Origin: Agromyces sp. CF514
Lineage (GTDB): Bacteria; Actinomycetota; Actinomycetes; Actinomycetales; Microbacteriaceae
Length of the DNA stretch: 64,000 bases
Reading direction: 5' to 3'
NCBI RefSeq assembly: GCF_900113185.1
Contig: NZ_FOZD01000001.1
Span: 2,666,001-2,730,000, forward strand
The translations under genes and the position numbers were made by a program. Under the pieces are notes generated by a model. That model was given only the letters and a program-made list of their open reading frames with translations, did not search any database and was not told where the DNA came from. Numbering within the stretch: the stretch's first letter is position 1; each line of letters opens with the position of its first letter. Of the stretch, positions 18,680 through 27,630 are shown piece after piece.

Positions 18680-19437
18680 GCCGCGGTCTCCATCGCGAGC
18701 ATGTACGAGCCGATCTCCTCGGCGGTCGAGCGCGCCGTGTCACGCACGATGCGGCCGTCGGCGAGGTACAGGATGCGGTCCGCGTGGCTCGCGGCGACGG
18801 GGTCGTGCGTGACCATCGCGATCGACTGGCCGTACCGCGACGACGCCGACGCGAGCAACGCCAGCACCTCGCGCCCGGTGCGCGAGTCGAGGTTGCCGGT
18901 CGGCTCGTCGGCGAACACGAGGTCGGGGCGGGTCCCGAGTGCGCGGGCGATCGCGACGCGCTGCTGCTGACCTCCGGAGAGCTCGTGCGGGCGATGCTTC
19001 ATGCGGCCCGCGAGGCCGAGCGCGTCCAGCAGCTCGTCGATCCACGCCTGCTCGTCCTTCGAGGGCCGGCGGCCGTCGAGCTCGAACGGCAGCATCACGT
19101 TCGCGCGCACGTCGAGGGTCGGCACCAGGTTGAACGACTGGAACACGAACCCGACGCGCCGACGCCGGAGCACGGTGAGCTCGCCGTCGGGCAGCTCGGT
19201 GATGTCGGTGTCGCCGAGCCACGCACGACCCGACGAAGGCGAGTCGAGGCCGGCCATGATGTGCATGAGCGTCGACTTGCCCGAACCCGACGGGCCCATG
19301 ATCGCCGTGAACTCGCCGCGGCGGAGGCCGAGCGAGACGTCGTCGAGCGCAATGACCGAGCCCGCTCCGGTTCCGTACCGCTTGCCGAGGTTCGTGACGC
19401 GCGCGATGAGTCCGAGGTCTGAAGGTTGGATCTGCAT
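18676..19437 (-). CDS. ABC transporter ATP-binding protein (LolD/MacB type)
   Basis: Energises the FtsX-like permease encoded next. Walker A GPSGSGKS, Q-loop VGFVFQSFNLVPTLD, signature LSGGQQQR, Walker B DLVFADEPTGNLD and an H-loop AMVTHD are all present and in order. The MacB/LolD subgroup marker QSFNL(V/L)P is seen. I used the ATG at 19437 (MQIQPSDLGLIARV); an in-frame ATG at 19473 gives 12 extra residues and neither has a good Shine-Dalgarno, so the start is uncertain. The gene follows the response regulator by about 58 bp. Confidence 0.93.
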   Translation of the reverse strand: MQIQPSDLGLIARVTNLGKRYGTGAGSVIALDDVSLGLRRGEFTAIMGPSGSGKSTLMHIMAGLDSPSSGRAWLGDTDITELPDGELTVLRRRRVGFVFQSFNLVPTLDVRANVMLPFELDGRRPSKDEQAWIDELLDALGLAGRMKHRPHELSGGQQQRVAIARALGTRPDLVFADEPTGNLDSRTGREVLALLASASSRYGQSIAMVTHDPVAASHADRILYLADGRIVRDTARSTAEEIGSYMLAMETAA

Positions 19438-19495
19438 GCCTTCGACGCTACGGACGCACCCGGCGGCGGTCATCGGGCCACGGGATGGCCTCGCG

Positions 19496-20179
19496 TCATC
19501 CCCCAGGATGATCGGTCGCGCCGAGGTCGTGCTCGTAGGCGAACACGACGAGCTGCACGCGGTCGCGGAGCCCCAGCTTCGCGAGGATGCGACTCACGTG
19601 CGTCTTGACGGTCGCCTCGGAGAGGAACTCGGAGGCCGCGATCTCGGAGTTCGACATGCCGCGCGCCGCGAACCCGAAGATCTCGCGCTCGCGCGGCGTG
19701 AGCTCGGCCCACGATGCGGGCGCCGGCCGCCTGCCGCTCCCCCGGGCCAGATGCGCGAACAGCTCGCGCGTCGCGCTCGCCGCGATGACCTGGTTGCCCT
19801 GGTGCACCGTGCGGATCGCCGCGAGCAGGAACTCGGGATCCGCGTCCTTGAGCACGAATCCGCTCGCACCCGCCCGGATCGCCTTGGCCGCGTTCTCGTC
19901 GAGGTCGAACGTCGTGAGCACGAGGATCCGCGGAGCACGTCGCCCGTCGCGCTCGGCCTCCGCGAGGATCCGCTCGGTCGCCTGGATGCCGTCGAGCAGC
20001 GGCATCCGCACGTCCATGAGCACGACATCCGGGCGGGTCGTGGCCGCGAGGGCGGCACCGGCGAGCCCGTCGCCCGCCTCCCCGACGACCTCGAGGTCGG
20101 GCTGCGACTCCACGAGCATGCGCACCCCCGAACGGAAGAGGGCCTGGTCGTCGATCAGCGCGACGCGGATGGCGTTCAC
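19496..20179 (-). CDS. NarL/LuxR-type response regulator
   Basis: 227 residues. Receiver domain: acidic pair in ALIDDQALFRSGVR, phospho-acceptor Asp in VVLMDVRMPLLDG, Lys in GFVLKDADPE. The C-terminal LuxR helix-turn-helix reads LTPREREIFGFAARGMSNSEIAASEFLSEATVKTHVSRILAKLGLRDRVQ. GTG start at 20179 overlaps the histidine kinase stop (GTGA), so the pair is coupled. The next two genes are an ABC ATPase and an FtsX-like permease, its likely targets. Confidence 0.95.
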   Translation of the reverse strand: MNAIRVALIDDQALFRSGVRMLVESQPDLEVVGEAGDGLAGAALAATTRPDVVLMDVRMPLLDGIQATERILAEAERDGRRAPRILVLTTFDLDENAAKAIRAGASGFVLKDADPEFLLAAIRTVHQGNQVIAASATRELFAHLARGSGRRPAPASWAELTPREREIFGFAARGMSNSEIAASEFLSEATVKTHVSRILAKLGLRDRVQLVVFAYEHDLGATDHPGG

Positions 20180-21408
20180 GGGGTGCTCCTCGGCTCGGGG
20201 GTCCTGGGCTGTGCGGGAATGCGCGCGACGACGCGGAACACGCCGTCGGATCCGGGTTCTGCGGTCAGCGCACCGCCCACGAGCTGGGCGCGCTCGCGCA
20301 TGCCCGTGATGCCGTGCCTCGTCGCGGTCGTGGCCGCCCCGGCGAGCCCGGCGCCGGAAGCCGCCGCGCTGCCCGCGGCATCCGCCATGATGCGGTTCGA
20401 GATCGCAAGACCGATGCCGTCGTCGGCCCAGTCGAGCCGCACGTCGACCGGAGCCGTCGTGTCACCGTGCCGCAGCGCGTTCGTGAGCGCCTCCTGCACG
20501 ATGCGGTAGACCGCGATCTGGTGGCCGGTGCCGAGCTCGCGGCGCTCGCCGGTCTCGACGAGCCGCACGTCGAGCCCGGCATCGACGACGCCCGCGATGA
20601 GGCCGCCGAGGTCGTCGAGCACCGGCTGCGGCGCGCCGCCCTCGCGGTGGCGCAGCTCGGCGAGCAGCACCCGCACGTCGCCGAGCGCGCCTCGGGCCAC
20701 GCCCGAGATCGTCGACAGCGCTTCGGATGCCGCGTCGGGCCTCGTTCGTGCGGCGAACCGCGCGCCGTCGGCCTGCGCGATCACGACCGCGAGCGAGTGC
20801 GCGACGACGTCGTGCATGTCGCGCGCGATGCGATTGCGCTCCTGCTCGACCGTGTAGCGGTACTCGGCCAGCGCCCGCTCGCGGTTCGCGACCTCCTCGC
20901 GCCTGCGCACCTCGCGGCCGTCGCGCACCGAACGCGCCAGGAGCCCGGCGGTCCATGCGAGCACGAGCACCGCGACGGATGCGACGAAGATGAACGCCGC
21001 GGCGAACAGGTTCTCGGGGCCGAGGCCGCCCACGCCGTCGAAGACGGGCATGACGACCTGCAGGTACAGCGTGGCGATCAGCGCGCCGGCGCCCGCAGAG
21101 ACGAGCCCGAGCCACTTCACCAGTCGGCCGCCGTGGGCCGCCGTCGAGTACAGCACTCCGAGCACGGCGAAGTCGTAGAACTGCAGGTCGCGGAGCGCGG
21201 CCATCTGCACGGTCGCGGCCGCCCAGGCGATGCCGAGCGCCCATGCCGGGGCGAGTCTCCGCACCGCGAGCGCGGTGACGAACAGCACCATCGCCGCGAG
21301 ATCGGCCCCGTTGCCCATGAGCGCGAACGGCAGCGACATCAGGCCGAAGACCACGGCCAGCACGATGTCGGTCGTCAGCTTCGCGCGGCTGATTCGGTAC
21401 TCGGGCAC
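20176..21408 (-). CDS. Sensor histidine kinase (HisKA_3, NarX/DesK type)
   Basis: 410 residues. The N-terminal half has about six hydrophobic helices with no large sensor domain outside. The dimerisation/phosphoacceptor box is EQERNRIARDMHDVVAHSLAVVIAQADGARF; the HATPase part contains ALTNALRHGD (N box) and ISNR with a GxGxxG-like region interrupted by an Ala/Gly-rich insert (ADAAGSAAASGAGLAGAATTATRHGITGMRERA). That insertion between N and G boxes is unusual but in frame. GTG start at 21408 with GGTGGA upstream. Partner of the response regulator that overlaps its stop. Confidence 0.93.
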   Translation of the reverse strand: MPEYRISRAKLTTDIVLAVVFGLMSLPFALMGNGADLAAMVLFVTALAVRRLAPAWALGIAWAAATVQMAALRDLQFYDFAVLGVLYSTAAHGGRLVKWLGLVSAGAGALIATLYLQVVMPVFDGVGGLGPENLFAAAFIFVASVAVLVLAWTAGLLARSVRDGREVRRREEVANRERALAEYRYTVEQERNRIARDMHDVVAHSLAVVIAQADGARFAARTRPDAASEALSTISGVARGALGDVRVLLAELRHREGGAPQPVLDDLGGLIAGVVDAGLDVRLVETGERRELGTGHQIAVYRIVQEALTNALRHGDTTAPVDVRLDWADDGIGLAISNRIMADAAGSAAASGAGLAGAATTATRHGITGMRERAQLVGGALTAEPGSDGVFRVVARIPAQPRTPEPRSTP

Positions 21409-21507
21409 CGATCCACCGTACGCGCTGCGTGCTCCGGATGCCCCGTCAGCGCGCCCGAATCATCCTCGAGTCGTACGGGCGGCCCGGTGCGGGACCCGGG
21501 CGAGGCG

Positions 21508-22401
21508 TCAGAAGCCGAGCCGGCCGAGCAGCTTCGGGTCGCGCTGCCAGTCCTTCGCGACCTTGATGTGCAGGGCGAGGTAGACCTTGCGGCCGAGCAG
21601 TGCCTCGATCTGCGCACGCGCGGTCGCGCCGACCTCGCGAAGGCGCGCACCGCCCTTGCCGATGATGATGCCCTTCTGGCTGTCGCGCTCGACGTAGAGG
21701 TTGGCGTAGATCTCGAGCAGGTCCTTGTCCTCGCGCTCGACCATGTCGTCGACGACGACCGCGATCGAGTGCGGCAGCTCGTCGGTCACGCCCTCGAGGG
21801 CGGCCTCGCGGATGAACTCGGCGATGCGTTCCGAGGTGTCTTCGTCGGTCAGGATCTCGGCGGGATACAGCGGCTGGCTCGAGACCGGCAGCAGCGAGAG
21901 CAACTCGTCGACGAGCACGTCGAGCTGCTCGCCGCGCGGCGCGGACACCGGGATGACGGCATCCCACTCGCGCAGCTGCGAGACCGCGAGCAGCTGCTCG
22001 GCGATCTTCGCCTTGCCCGCGGCGTCCGTCTTCGTGACGATCGCGACCTTCTTCGCGCGCGGATACTGGTCGAGCTGCTCGTTGATGTACCGGTCGCCCG
22101 GGCCGATCGGCTCGTTCGCGGGCACGCAGAAGGCGATGACGTCGACGTCGCCGAGGGTCGACTGCACCAACGAGTTCAGGCGCTCGCCGAGCAGCGTGCG
22201 CGGGCGGTGCAGACCCGGCGTGTCGACGAGGATGAGCTGGCCGTGCTCGCGGTGCACGATGCCGCGGATCGCGCGGCGCGTGGTCTGGGGCTTCGAACTC
22301 GTGATCGCGACCTTCTCGCCGACGAGCGCGTTCGTGAGCGTCGACTTGCCCACGTTCGGGCGCCCGACGAACGACACGAATCCTGCGCGGTACTCAGCCA
22401 C
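21508..22401 (-). CDS. era: GTPase Era
   Basis: Ribosome-assembly GTPase that binds the 3' end of 16S rRNA. G1 GRPNVGKST, G2 with the RRAIRG block, G3 DTPGLHRPR, G4 TKTD, and a C-terminal KH domain (GKGGARLREVGATARAQIE). I used the GTG at 22401 (VAEYRAGFVSFVG): the Shine-Dalgarno AAGGAAG lies 6-12 nt upstream, while the ATG seven codons earlier has none. The start overlaps the preceding CNNM-like gene by 8 bp. Final gene of the hrcA-to-era block. Confidence 0.97.
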   Translation of the reverse strand: MAEYRAGFVSFVGRPNVGKSTLTNALVGEKVAITSSKPQTTRRAIRGIVHREHGQLILVDTPGLHRPRTLLGERLNSLVQSTLGDVDVIAFCVPANEPIGPGDRYINEQLDQYPRAKKVAIVTKTDAAGKAKIAEQLLAVSQLREWDAVIPVSAPRGEQLDVLVDELLSLLPVSSQPLYPAEILTDEDTSERIAEFIREAALEGVTDELPHSIAVVVDDMVEREDKDLLEIYANLYVERDSQKGIIIGKGGARLREVGATARAQIEALLGRKVYLALHIKVAKDWQRDPKLLGRLGF

Positions 22402-23710
22402 GGTGCTTCCTTCCTTCGGCATCGCCCGAATCGAACGCCAGTTGGGCGTCGATGAGCGACTGGTCGCGTTCGACGAGGATCGTCGAGATGCGCTTTCTGC
22501 GGCCCTCGGTGCGCTCCGCGCGGAGCACGAGCCCGGAGACCACGGCCTGCTCGCCCGGTTGCGCGAGACGGCCGAGCTCCTTCGCGAGCAGGCCGCCGGC
22601 CGAGTCGACGTCTTCGTCGTCGAGCTCCAGGCCGAACAAGTCGCCGAGCTCGTCGATCGGCAGGCGCGCGTTCACCCGGAACCGGCCGGCGTCGAGCTGT
22701 TCGATCTGCTCGGCCGCGCGGTCGTACTCGTCGGAGATGTCGCCAACGAGCTCCTCGATCACGTCTTCGAGCGTCACGAGGCCCGCGATGCCGCCGTACT
22801 CGTCGACCACCATCGCGAGGTGGTTCGAGGCGAGCTGCATCTGCCGCAGCAGGGCATCGGCCTTCATCGAATCGGGCACGAACACTGCTGGGCGCGCCAG
22901 CTCGCCGACGGTCAGGTCGGCGGCGTCGAGCGGCCGTTCGAACCCGAGTCGCGCGAGGTCGCGCAGGTACAGGATGCCGGCGACGTCGTCGGCGTCCTCG
23001 CCGATCACGGGGATGCGCGAGTACCCGGCGTTCAGGAAGAGGGCCATCGCCTGCGGCAGGTGCGCGGTCGACTCGATCGTGACCATGTCGGTGCGCGGCA
23101 CCATGACCTCGCGGGCGACGGTGTCGTTGAACTCGAAGATCGAGTGGATCAGCTCGCGGTCGCCCTCTTCGAGCACCTCGAGCTCCGTCGCCTCGTCGAC
23201 CATGCTGAGCAGCTGCTCCTCGCTCGACACGCCCGCGAACCTGATGCGCCCCGGCGTCACGCGGTTGCCGAGCGACACGAGCGCGTTGGCGAGCGGGCCG
23301 AGCAGCACCCGCAGGAAGTGCACGACCGGTGCGGTCAGCCGGAGCACGACCGCCGCATGCGCGCGGCCGACGCTGCGGGGGCTCGCTCCGACGAGCACGA
23401 ACGACACGGCCGTCATGATGAGCGCCGACCAGAGCAGCACCCACCACACGTTGTCGAGGAACGAGACGAACGCCAGGGTCACCAGCACCGCCGCGGTGGT
23501 CTCCGTGATGATGCGCACGAAGTTCACCGCGTTCACGTGCGCGCCCGTGTCGTCGGCGATCGCCAGCAACGAGCGACGCGCACGGGAGCCCGACGCGAGC
23601 TCGACGACATCCGCACGACTCGTCGCGCCGAGCGCGGCGTCGACGGCCGCCATGAGGCCGCCGAAGGCCACGAACGCGAACGCGGCCATGAGGAAGAGCC
23701 AGGGCTGCAT
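22394..23710 (-). CDS. CNNM/CorC-type membrane protein with CBS pair (hemolysin family)
   Basis: 438 residues: an N-terminal DUF21 membrane domain with about four hydrophobic helices, a CBS-domain pair (VMVPRTDMVTIES, AGYSRIPVIGED, DEYGGIAGLVTLEDVIEELVGDISDEYD) and a C-terminal CorC_HlyC domain (GRFRVNARLPIDELGDLFG). Members were named hemolysins but are thought to handle Mg2+/Co2+ efflux. Placed between ybeY and era, the usual actinobacterial context. Start ATG 23710 lies 2 bp after ybeY. Confidence 0.93.
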   Translation of the reverse strand: MQPWLFLMAAFAFVAFGGLMAAVDAALGATSRADVVELASGSRARRSLLAIADDTGAHVNAVNFVRIITETTAAVLVTLAFVSFLDNVWWVLLWSALIMTAVSFVLVGASPRSVGRAHAAVVLRLTAPVVHFLRVLLGPLANALVSLGNRVTPGRIRFAGVSSEEQLLSMVDEATELEVLEEGDRELIHSIFEFNDTVAREVMVPRTDMVTIESTAHLPQAMALFLNAGYSRIPVIGEDADDVAGILYLRDLARLGFERPLDAADLTVGELARPAVFVPDSMKADALLRQMQLASNHLAMVVDEYGGIAGLVTLEDVIEELVGDISDEYDRAAEQIEQLDAGRFRVNARLPIDELGDLFGLELDDEDVDSAGGLLAKELGRLAQPGEQAVVSGLVLRAERTEGRRKRISTILVERDQSLIDAQLAFDSGDAEGRKHRG

Positions 23711-23712
23711 GT

Positions 23713-24174
23713 TCAGCGACGACGCTCCTGCATCGTGAAGCCGACGAGGAGGTCGCGCTGCAGGCCGAACATCTCCTTCTCGTCTTCGGGTTCGGCGTGG
23801 TCGAAGCCGAGCAGGTGCAGCATGCCGTGCGTCGTCAGCAGCAGCAGTTCGTCGATGAGCGGATGCCCCGCGGTTCGCGCCTGCGCCTCGGCGACCTGCG
23901 GGCAGAGCACGACGTCGCCGAGCAGCCCGGGCGGGGCCGGGTTCTCTTCACTGCCCGGGCGGAGCTCGTCCATCGGGAAGCTCAGCACGTCGGTGGGGCC
24001 GGGCTCGTCCATCCACTGCACGTGCAGCTGCTCCATGGCGCCCTCGTCGACGAGGACGATCGCGAGCTCGGCGTCGGCGTGCACGTGCAGCGCGTCGAGC
24101 ACGTAGACGGCGAGGCGCTGCAGCACCGCCTCGTCGACCTCGATGGCGGATTCGTTGTTGACCTCGATGCTCAC
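23713..24174 (-). CDS. ybeY: rRNA maturation endoribonuclease YbeY
   Basis: Zinc metalloprotein needed for 16S rRNA 3' end maturation and ribosome quality control. The 153-residue protein has the signature H-G-M-L-H-L-L-G-F-D-H with metal-binding His116, His120 and His126, preceded by TDVLSFPMDE and GDVVLCPQVAEAQA. The GTG start at 24174 overlaps the phoH-like stop as GTGA, so it is translated coupled to it. Confidence 0.97.
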   Translation of the reverse strand: MSIEVNNESAIEVDEAVLQRLAVYVLDALHVHADAELAIVLVDEGAMEQLHVQWMDEPGPTDVLSFPMDELRPGSEENPAPPGLLGDVVLCPQVAEAQARTAGHPLIDELLLLTTHGMLHLLGFDHAEPEDEKEMFGLQRDLLVGFTMQERRR

Positions 24175-25349
24175 GAGTTGATGCCCTTTCGAGGGAGGTG
24201 GTCGCGCGGGCCTGCGTGCCCGCGCCGCTCGGCGCGGTTCGCGAACTCGCGCGCCTGGTCGCGTTCGTAGCGCTGCGCCTGCGAGCGCTGGTCGTACTCG
24301 GTGTACGCGTCGACGATCTGTCCGACGAGCGTGTGCCGGACGACGTCGGCGCTCGTGAGGTGCGCGAAGTGGATGTCGTCGATGCGGTCGAGGATGCGGG
24401 TGACGAGGCGCAGACCGCTCGCGCCGCCCGGCAGGTCGACCTGGGTGACGTCGCCCGTGACGACCATCTTCGAGCCGAATCCGAGGCGCGTCAGGAACAT
24501 CTTCATCTGCTCGGGCGTCGTGTTCTGCGCCTCGTCGAGCACCACGAACGAGTCGTTCAGCGTGCGGCCGCGCATGTACGCGAGCGGTGCGACCTCGACC
24601 GTGCCCGACGCGAGGAGCTTCGGCACCATCTCGGGGTCCATCATCTCGTTGAGCGCGTCGTAGAGGGGCCGAAGGTAGGGGTCGATCTTGTCGGTCAGCG
24701 TGCCGGGGAGGAACCCGAGGCGCTCACCCGCCTCGACGGCCGGTCGCGTCAGGATGATGCGGCTGACCTCCTTGCGCTGGAGCGCCTGCACGGCCTTGGC
24801 CATCGCAAGGTAGGTCTTGCCGGTACCGGCGGGGCCGATGCCGAAGACGACCGTGTGCTCGTCGATCGCGTCGACGTAGGCGCGCTGCCCCTCGGTCTTG
24901 GGGCGGATCGTCTTGCCGCGCGAGGCGACGATGACCTGTCCGAGCAGCTCGGAGGGTCGGGAATCGGGATCGGCTTCGAGCATGCGGGCCGAACTCCTCA
25001 CTTCGGTCGGGGTGGGATCCTGGTCGGCTCGCACGAGCTCCAGGAGTTCTTCGATGAGCCTGCGCACCCTGCGGCGTTCGGATGCCTCGCCGCGGATGCC
25101 GATCTCGTTCCCGCGCACGTGCACCTCGACGTCGGGGTACTCGCGCTGGATCGTGGTCAGCAGGCGGTCCTGGGGGCCGAGCAGTCGCACCATGGCGATG
25201 CCGTCGATGCGCAGATGCTCCTCGTCGGCGCGCGTGGTCGTGCCCTCGTCGACGGGCTGGTCAGTGCGTCGGTCGTGGGGTGCGGCCTCTGCGGGACGCA
25301 CGTCGTGGTCGCTGCGGTCGGGGTGCTCGCCCTGCGGGTCAGCCGCCAA
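24171..25349 (-). CDS. PhoH family ATPase
   Basis: P-loop ATPase of the PhoH/PhoL type that sits with ybeY in most bacteria and is linked to RNA metabolism. Walker A GIGPAGTGKTYLAMAKAV, Walker B FVVLDEAQNTTPEQMKMFLTRLG, and SKMVVTGDVTQVDLP are clear; a PhoH N-terminal region with HVRGNEIGIRGE precedes them. I propose a TTG start at 25349-25347 because GAGGAGG precedes it by 6 nt and it overlaps the HIT gene by 11 bp; longer in-frame extensions give Arg/Cys-rich sequence unlike the family. The first 60 residues are hydrophilic and poorly conserved, so the start is not certain. Confidence 0.92.
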   Translation of the reverse strand: MAADPQGEHPDRSDHDVRPAEAAPHDRRTDQPVDEGTTTRADEEHLRIDGIAMVRLLGPQDRLLTTIQREYPDVEVHVRGNEIGIRGEASERRRVRRLIEELLELVRADQDPTPTEVRSSARMLEADPDSRPSELLGQVIVASRGKTIRPKTEGQRAYVDAIDEHTVVFGIGPAGTGKTYLAMAKAVQALQRKEVSRIILTRPAVEAGERLGFLPGTLTDKIDPYLRPLYDALNEMMDPEMVPKLLASGTVEVAPLAYMRGRTLNDSFVVLDEAQNTTPEQMKMFLTRLGFGSKMVVTGDVTQVDLPGGASGLRLVTRILDRIDDIHFAHLTSADVVRHTLVGQIVDAYTEYDQRSQAQRYERDQAREFANRAERRGHAGPRDHLPRKGINS

Positions 25350-25695
25350 GCGACGCCTCCTCGAGTCCGCCGGCCAGCACGTGCGCGTGCACGTGGAAGA
25401 CGGTCTGCCCGGCGCCCGCACCCGTGTTGAACACGAGCCGGAAATCTCCGTCGGACAGGTCGGCGGCGATGCCTCTGGCCACCTCGACGAGCTCGGCGAG
25501 CAGCGCGGGATCGCCGGCTGCGAGCTCGACGACGTCGCGATAGGCGCCGGACTTCGGCGTCACGACCACGTGCACCGGGGCCTTCGGCGCGATGTCGTGG
25601 AACGCGATCACGTTCGCCGTCTCGGCGACGATGCTCGCGGGGATCTCACGCGCGGCGATGCGCTCGAACAGGGTCGGCTCGGCGGTTGCGGTCAT
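25339..25695 (-). CDS. Histidine triad (HIT) nucleotide-binding protein
   Basis: Small HINT-like hydrolase of nucleoside phosphoramidates, 118 residues. The triad motif is QTVFHVHAHVLAG near the C-terminus, with the preceding FNTGAGAG of the nucleotide site, and the N-terminal FERIAAREIPASIVAETANVIAFHDIAPKAPVHVVVTPK block is normal for the family. It sits between rsmE and phoH, as in most actinobacteria. The physiological substrate is unknown. Confidence 0.95.
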   Translation of the reverse strand: MTATAEPTLFERIAAREIPASIVAETANVIAFHDIAPKAPVHVVVTPKSGAYRDVVELAAGDPALLAELVEVARGIAADLSDGDFRLVFNTGAGAGQTVFHVHAHVLAGGLEEASLGG

Positions 25696-25719
25696 GTCTC
25701 CATCGTAGCGAGGGATGCC

Positions 25720-26472
25720 TCACCACCGCCCGAGTCGGGCGTTCAACACGGCGATCGCCGCCGGACCGGCCGTCGAGGTGCGCAGCACCGAGTCGCCGAG
25801 GCGCACGGTCTCGGCTCCGGCGGCGACGAGCCGCTCGATCTCGGCCGGCGCGATGCCGCCCTCGGGTCCGACCACCAGGGCGAGGTCGCGGGCGTCGCCG
25901 TCGCCGTCACCGTCGGTACGGATGCCGGTGAGCGGCGTCGTGGCCGTCGGCTCGAGCAGCAGCACGCGCACGCCGTCGAGCAGCCTCGCGAGGCCGGCGG
26001 TCGCCATGAGCGGCGCGACCTCTGGCATCCAGGGCCGGATCGACTGCTTGGTCGCCTCGCGGACGATGCTCGCCCACCTGGCGCGGCCCTTCTCGGCCTT
26101 CGGGCCGTCCCAGCGGGAGACCGACCGGCTCGCCGACCACGGCACGATCGCGTCGACGCCGAGCTCGGTCGCCGCCTGCACCGCGAGCTCGTCGCGGTCG
26201 CCCTTGGCGAGGGCCTGCACGAGCGTGATGCGCGGGCTGGGCGCGGGCGTCGTCACGACGGCGCCGAGCTCGAGCACGAGTTCGCGGGGAGCCGTCTCGA
26301 CCACGGTCGCCGCGGCGAGGGAGCCTCGCCCGTTGCCGACCGAGAGCTGCTCGCCGACGCGCACGCGCGACACCGTCACCGCGTGGCGCGCCTCGTCGCC
26401 GGTCAGGCGCACGAGCTCGCCCGCGGAGGCACCGGCCAGGTCGAGGCTCTCGTCGAGGTAGAGGTGGCTCAT
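25720..26472 (-). CDS. rsmE: 16S rRNA (uracil-1498-N3)-methyltransferase
   Basis: SPOUT-class methyltransferase modifying U1498 of 16S rRNA. The 250-residue protein has an N-terminal PUA-like part (LTGDEARHAVTVSRVRVGEQLSVGNGRG) and the C-terminal knotted domain with VVGPEGGIAPAEIERLVAAGAETVRLGDSVLRTSTAGPAAIAVLNARLG, the SAM-binding region. The ATG at 26472 lies 11 bp behind dnaJ. Part of the hrcA-dnaJ-rsmE-HIT-phoH-ybeY block. Confidence 0.96.
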   Translation of the reverse strand: MSHLYLDESLDLAGASAGELVRLTGDEARHAVTVSRVRVGEQLSVGNGRGSLAAATVVETAPRELVLELGAVVTTPAPSPRITLVQALAKGDRDELAVQAATELGVDAIVPWSASRSVSRWDGPKAEKGRARWASIVREATKQSIRPWMPEVAPLMATAGLARLLDGVRVLLLEPTATTPLTGIRTDGDGDGDARDLALVVGPEGGIAPAEIERLVAAGAETVRLGDSVLRTSTAGPAAIAVLNARLGRW

Positions 26473-26483
26473 CGCGAGGTCCG

Positions 26484-27584
26484 TCAGCCGAGGAACTTGT
26501 CGCGCAGCCGCGCGAACAGGCCCTGCTGGAAGTGGGCGAGCTCGGGCGACGGCGCCTTCTTCGCTGCAGCGAACTGCTGCACGAGCTCGCGCTCCTTCGT
26601 CGAGAGCTTGGTGGGCGTGACGACCTGCACTCCGATGCGGAGGTCGCCGCGGCCGGTGCCGCGGAGCTTGGAGACGCCGCGGTCCTTCACGGTGAGGATC
26701 TCACCGCTCTGCAGGCCCGCCTTGATCTCGACCTCGACGTCGCCGTCGAGCGCCTCGATCTTCGCCGTGGTGCCGAGGATCGCGTCGGTCATCGACACCG
26801 AGAGCGTCGCGAGCAGGTCGTCGCCATTGCGGCTGAACACGTCGTGGTTCTTGACCTTGATCTCGAGGTAGAGGTCGCCGTTCGGTCCGCCGGCGGGGCC
26901 GGACTCGCCCGATCCGGGCATCTGCAGGCGAACGCCGGTGTCGACGCCGGCGGGGATGTCGACGGGAACCGTGCGGCGCGCGCGCACCCGGCCCTGGCCC
27001 TGGCAGGTGACGCACGGCGTCGCGATGACGGTGCCGTAGCCGCGGCACGTGCCGCACGGGCTCGAGGTCATGACGTTCCCGAGCAGCGATCGCACCGCCC
27101 GCTGGATCGATCCGGTGCCGCCGCAGATGTCGCAGGTGACGGGCGACGTGCCGGGCTGGCAGCAGGATCCGTTGCACGTGCCGCAGACCACCGCGGTGTC
27201 GACCTCGATGTCGCGGTGGGTGCCGAAGACGACCTCGTCGAGCCCGACCTCGACGCGGATCAGCGCGTCTTGACCGCGCTCGCGGCGCGAGCGCGGTCCG
27301 CGGCTCTGCTGCGCGCCGCCGAAGAAGGTCTCGAAGATGTCTCCGAAGCCGCCGAAGCCCTGGGCGCCGCCGAACCCGCCCTGGTCACCGAGGTCGTACT
27401 GCTGGCGCTGCTTCGGGTCGGAGAGCACGTCGTACGCGTGGGTGACCGACTTGAACCGCTCGGACGCCTCGGCGCCCGGGTTGACGTCGGGGTGCAGTTC
27501 GCGCGCGAGGCGGCGGTACGCCTTCTTGATCTCGTCGGGGGATGCGTCGCGTGCGACGCCGAGGACCTCGTAGTGGTCTGCCAC
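26484..27584 (-). CDS. dnaJ: Chaperone DnaJ (type I Hsp40)
   Basis: Co-chaperone delivering substrates to DnaK. The 366-residue protein has the J domain with HPD ([12 protein letters not shown]), a Gly/Phe-rich stretch ([22 protein letters not shown]), four zinc motifs ([31 protein letters not shown]) and C-terminal substrate-binding domains. It is the hrcA-linked DnaJ2 form found beside hrcA in actinobacteria, not the dnaK-operon copy. It lies 46 bp behind hrcA and is likely controlled by the CIRCE element upstream of hrcA. Confidence 0.97.
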   Translation of the reverse strand: MADHYEVLGVARDASPDEIKKAYRRLARELHPDVNPGAEASERFKSVTHAYDVLSDPKQRQQYDLGDQGGFGGAQGFGGFGDIFETFFGGAQQSRGPRSRRERGQDALIRVEVGLDEVVFGTHRDIEVDTAVVCGTCNGSCCQPGTSPVTCDICGGTGSIQRAVRSLLGNVMTSSPCGTCRGYGTVIATPCVTCQGQGRVRARRTVPVDIPAGVDTGVRLQMPGSGESGPAGGPNGDLYLEIKVKNHDVFSRNGDDLLATLSVSMTDAILGTTAKIEALDGDVEVEIKAGLQSGEILTVKDRGVSKLRGTGRGDLRIGVQVVTPTKLSTKERELVQQFAAAKKAPSPELAHFQQGLFARLRDKFLG

Positions 27585-27630
27585 GGAGGGCGTGTCCTTT
27601 CGATAGCGGATGCCGGTGGGGGCCGGCTGC

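Noticed and set aside
21470..21505. GC-rich inverted repeat after era
   Set aside because: Only about 6 bp with an 8-nt loop in very GC-rich DNA; could be chance.
20314..22455. Very long plus-strand frame antisense to the kinase and era
   Set aside because: Overlaps two clear genes and reads as low-complexity Val/Arg/Asp sequence.
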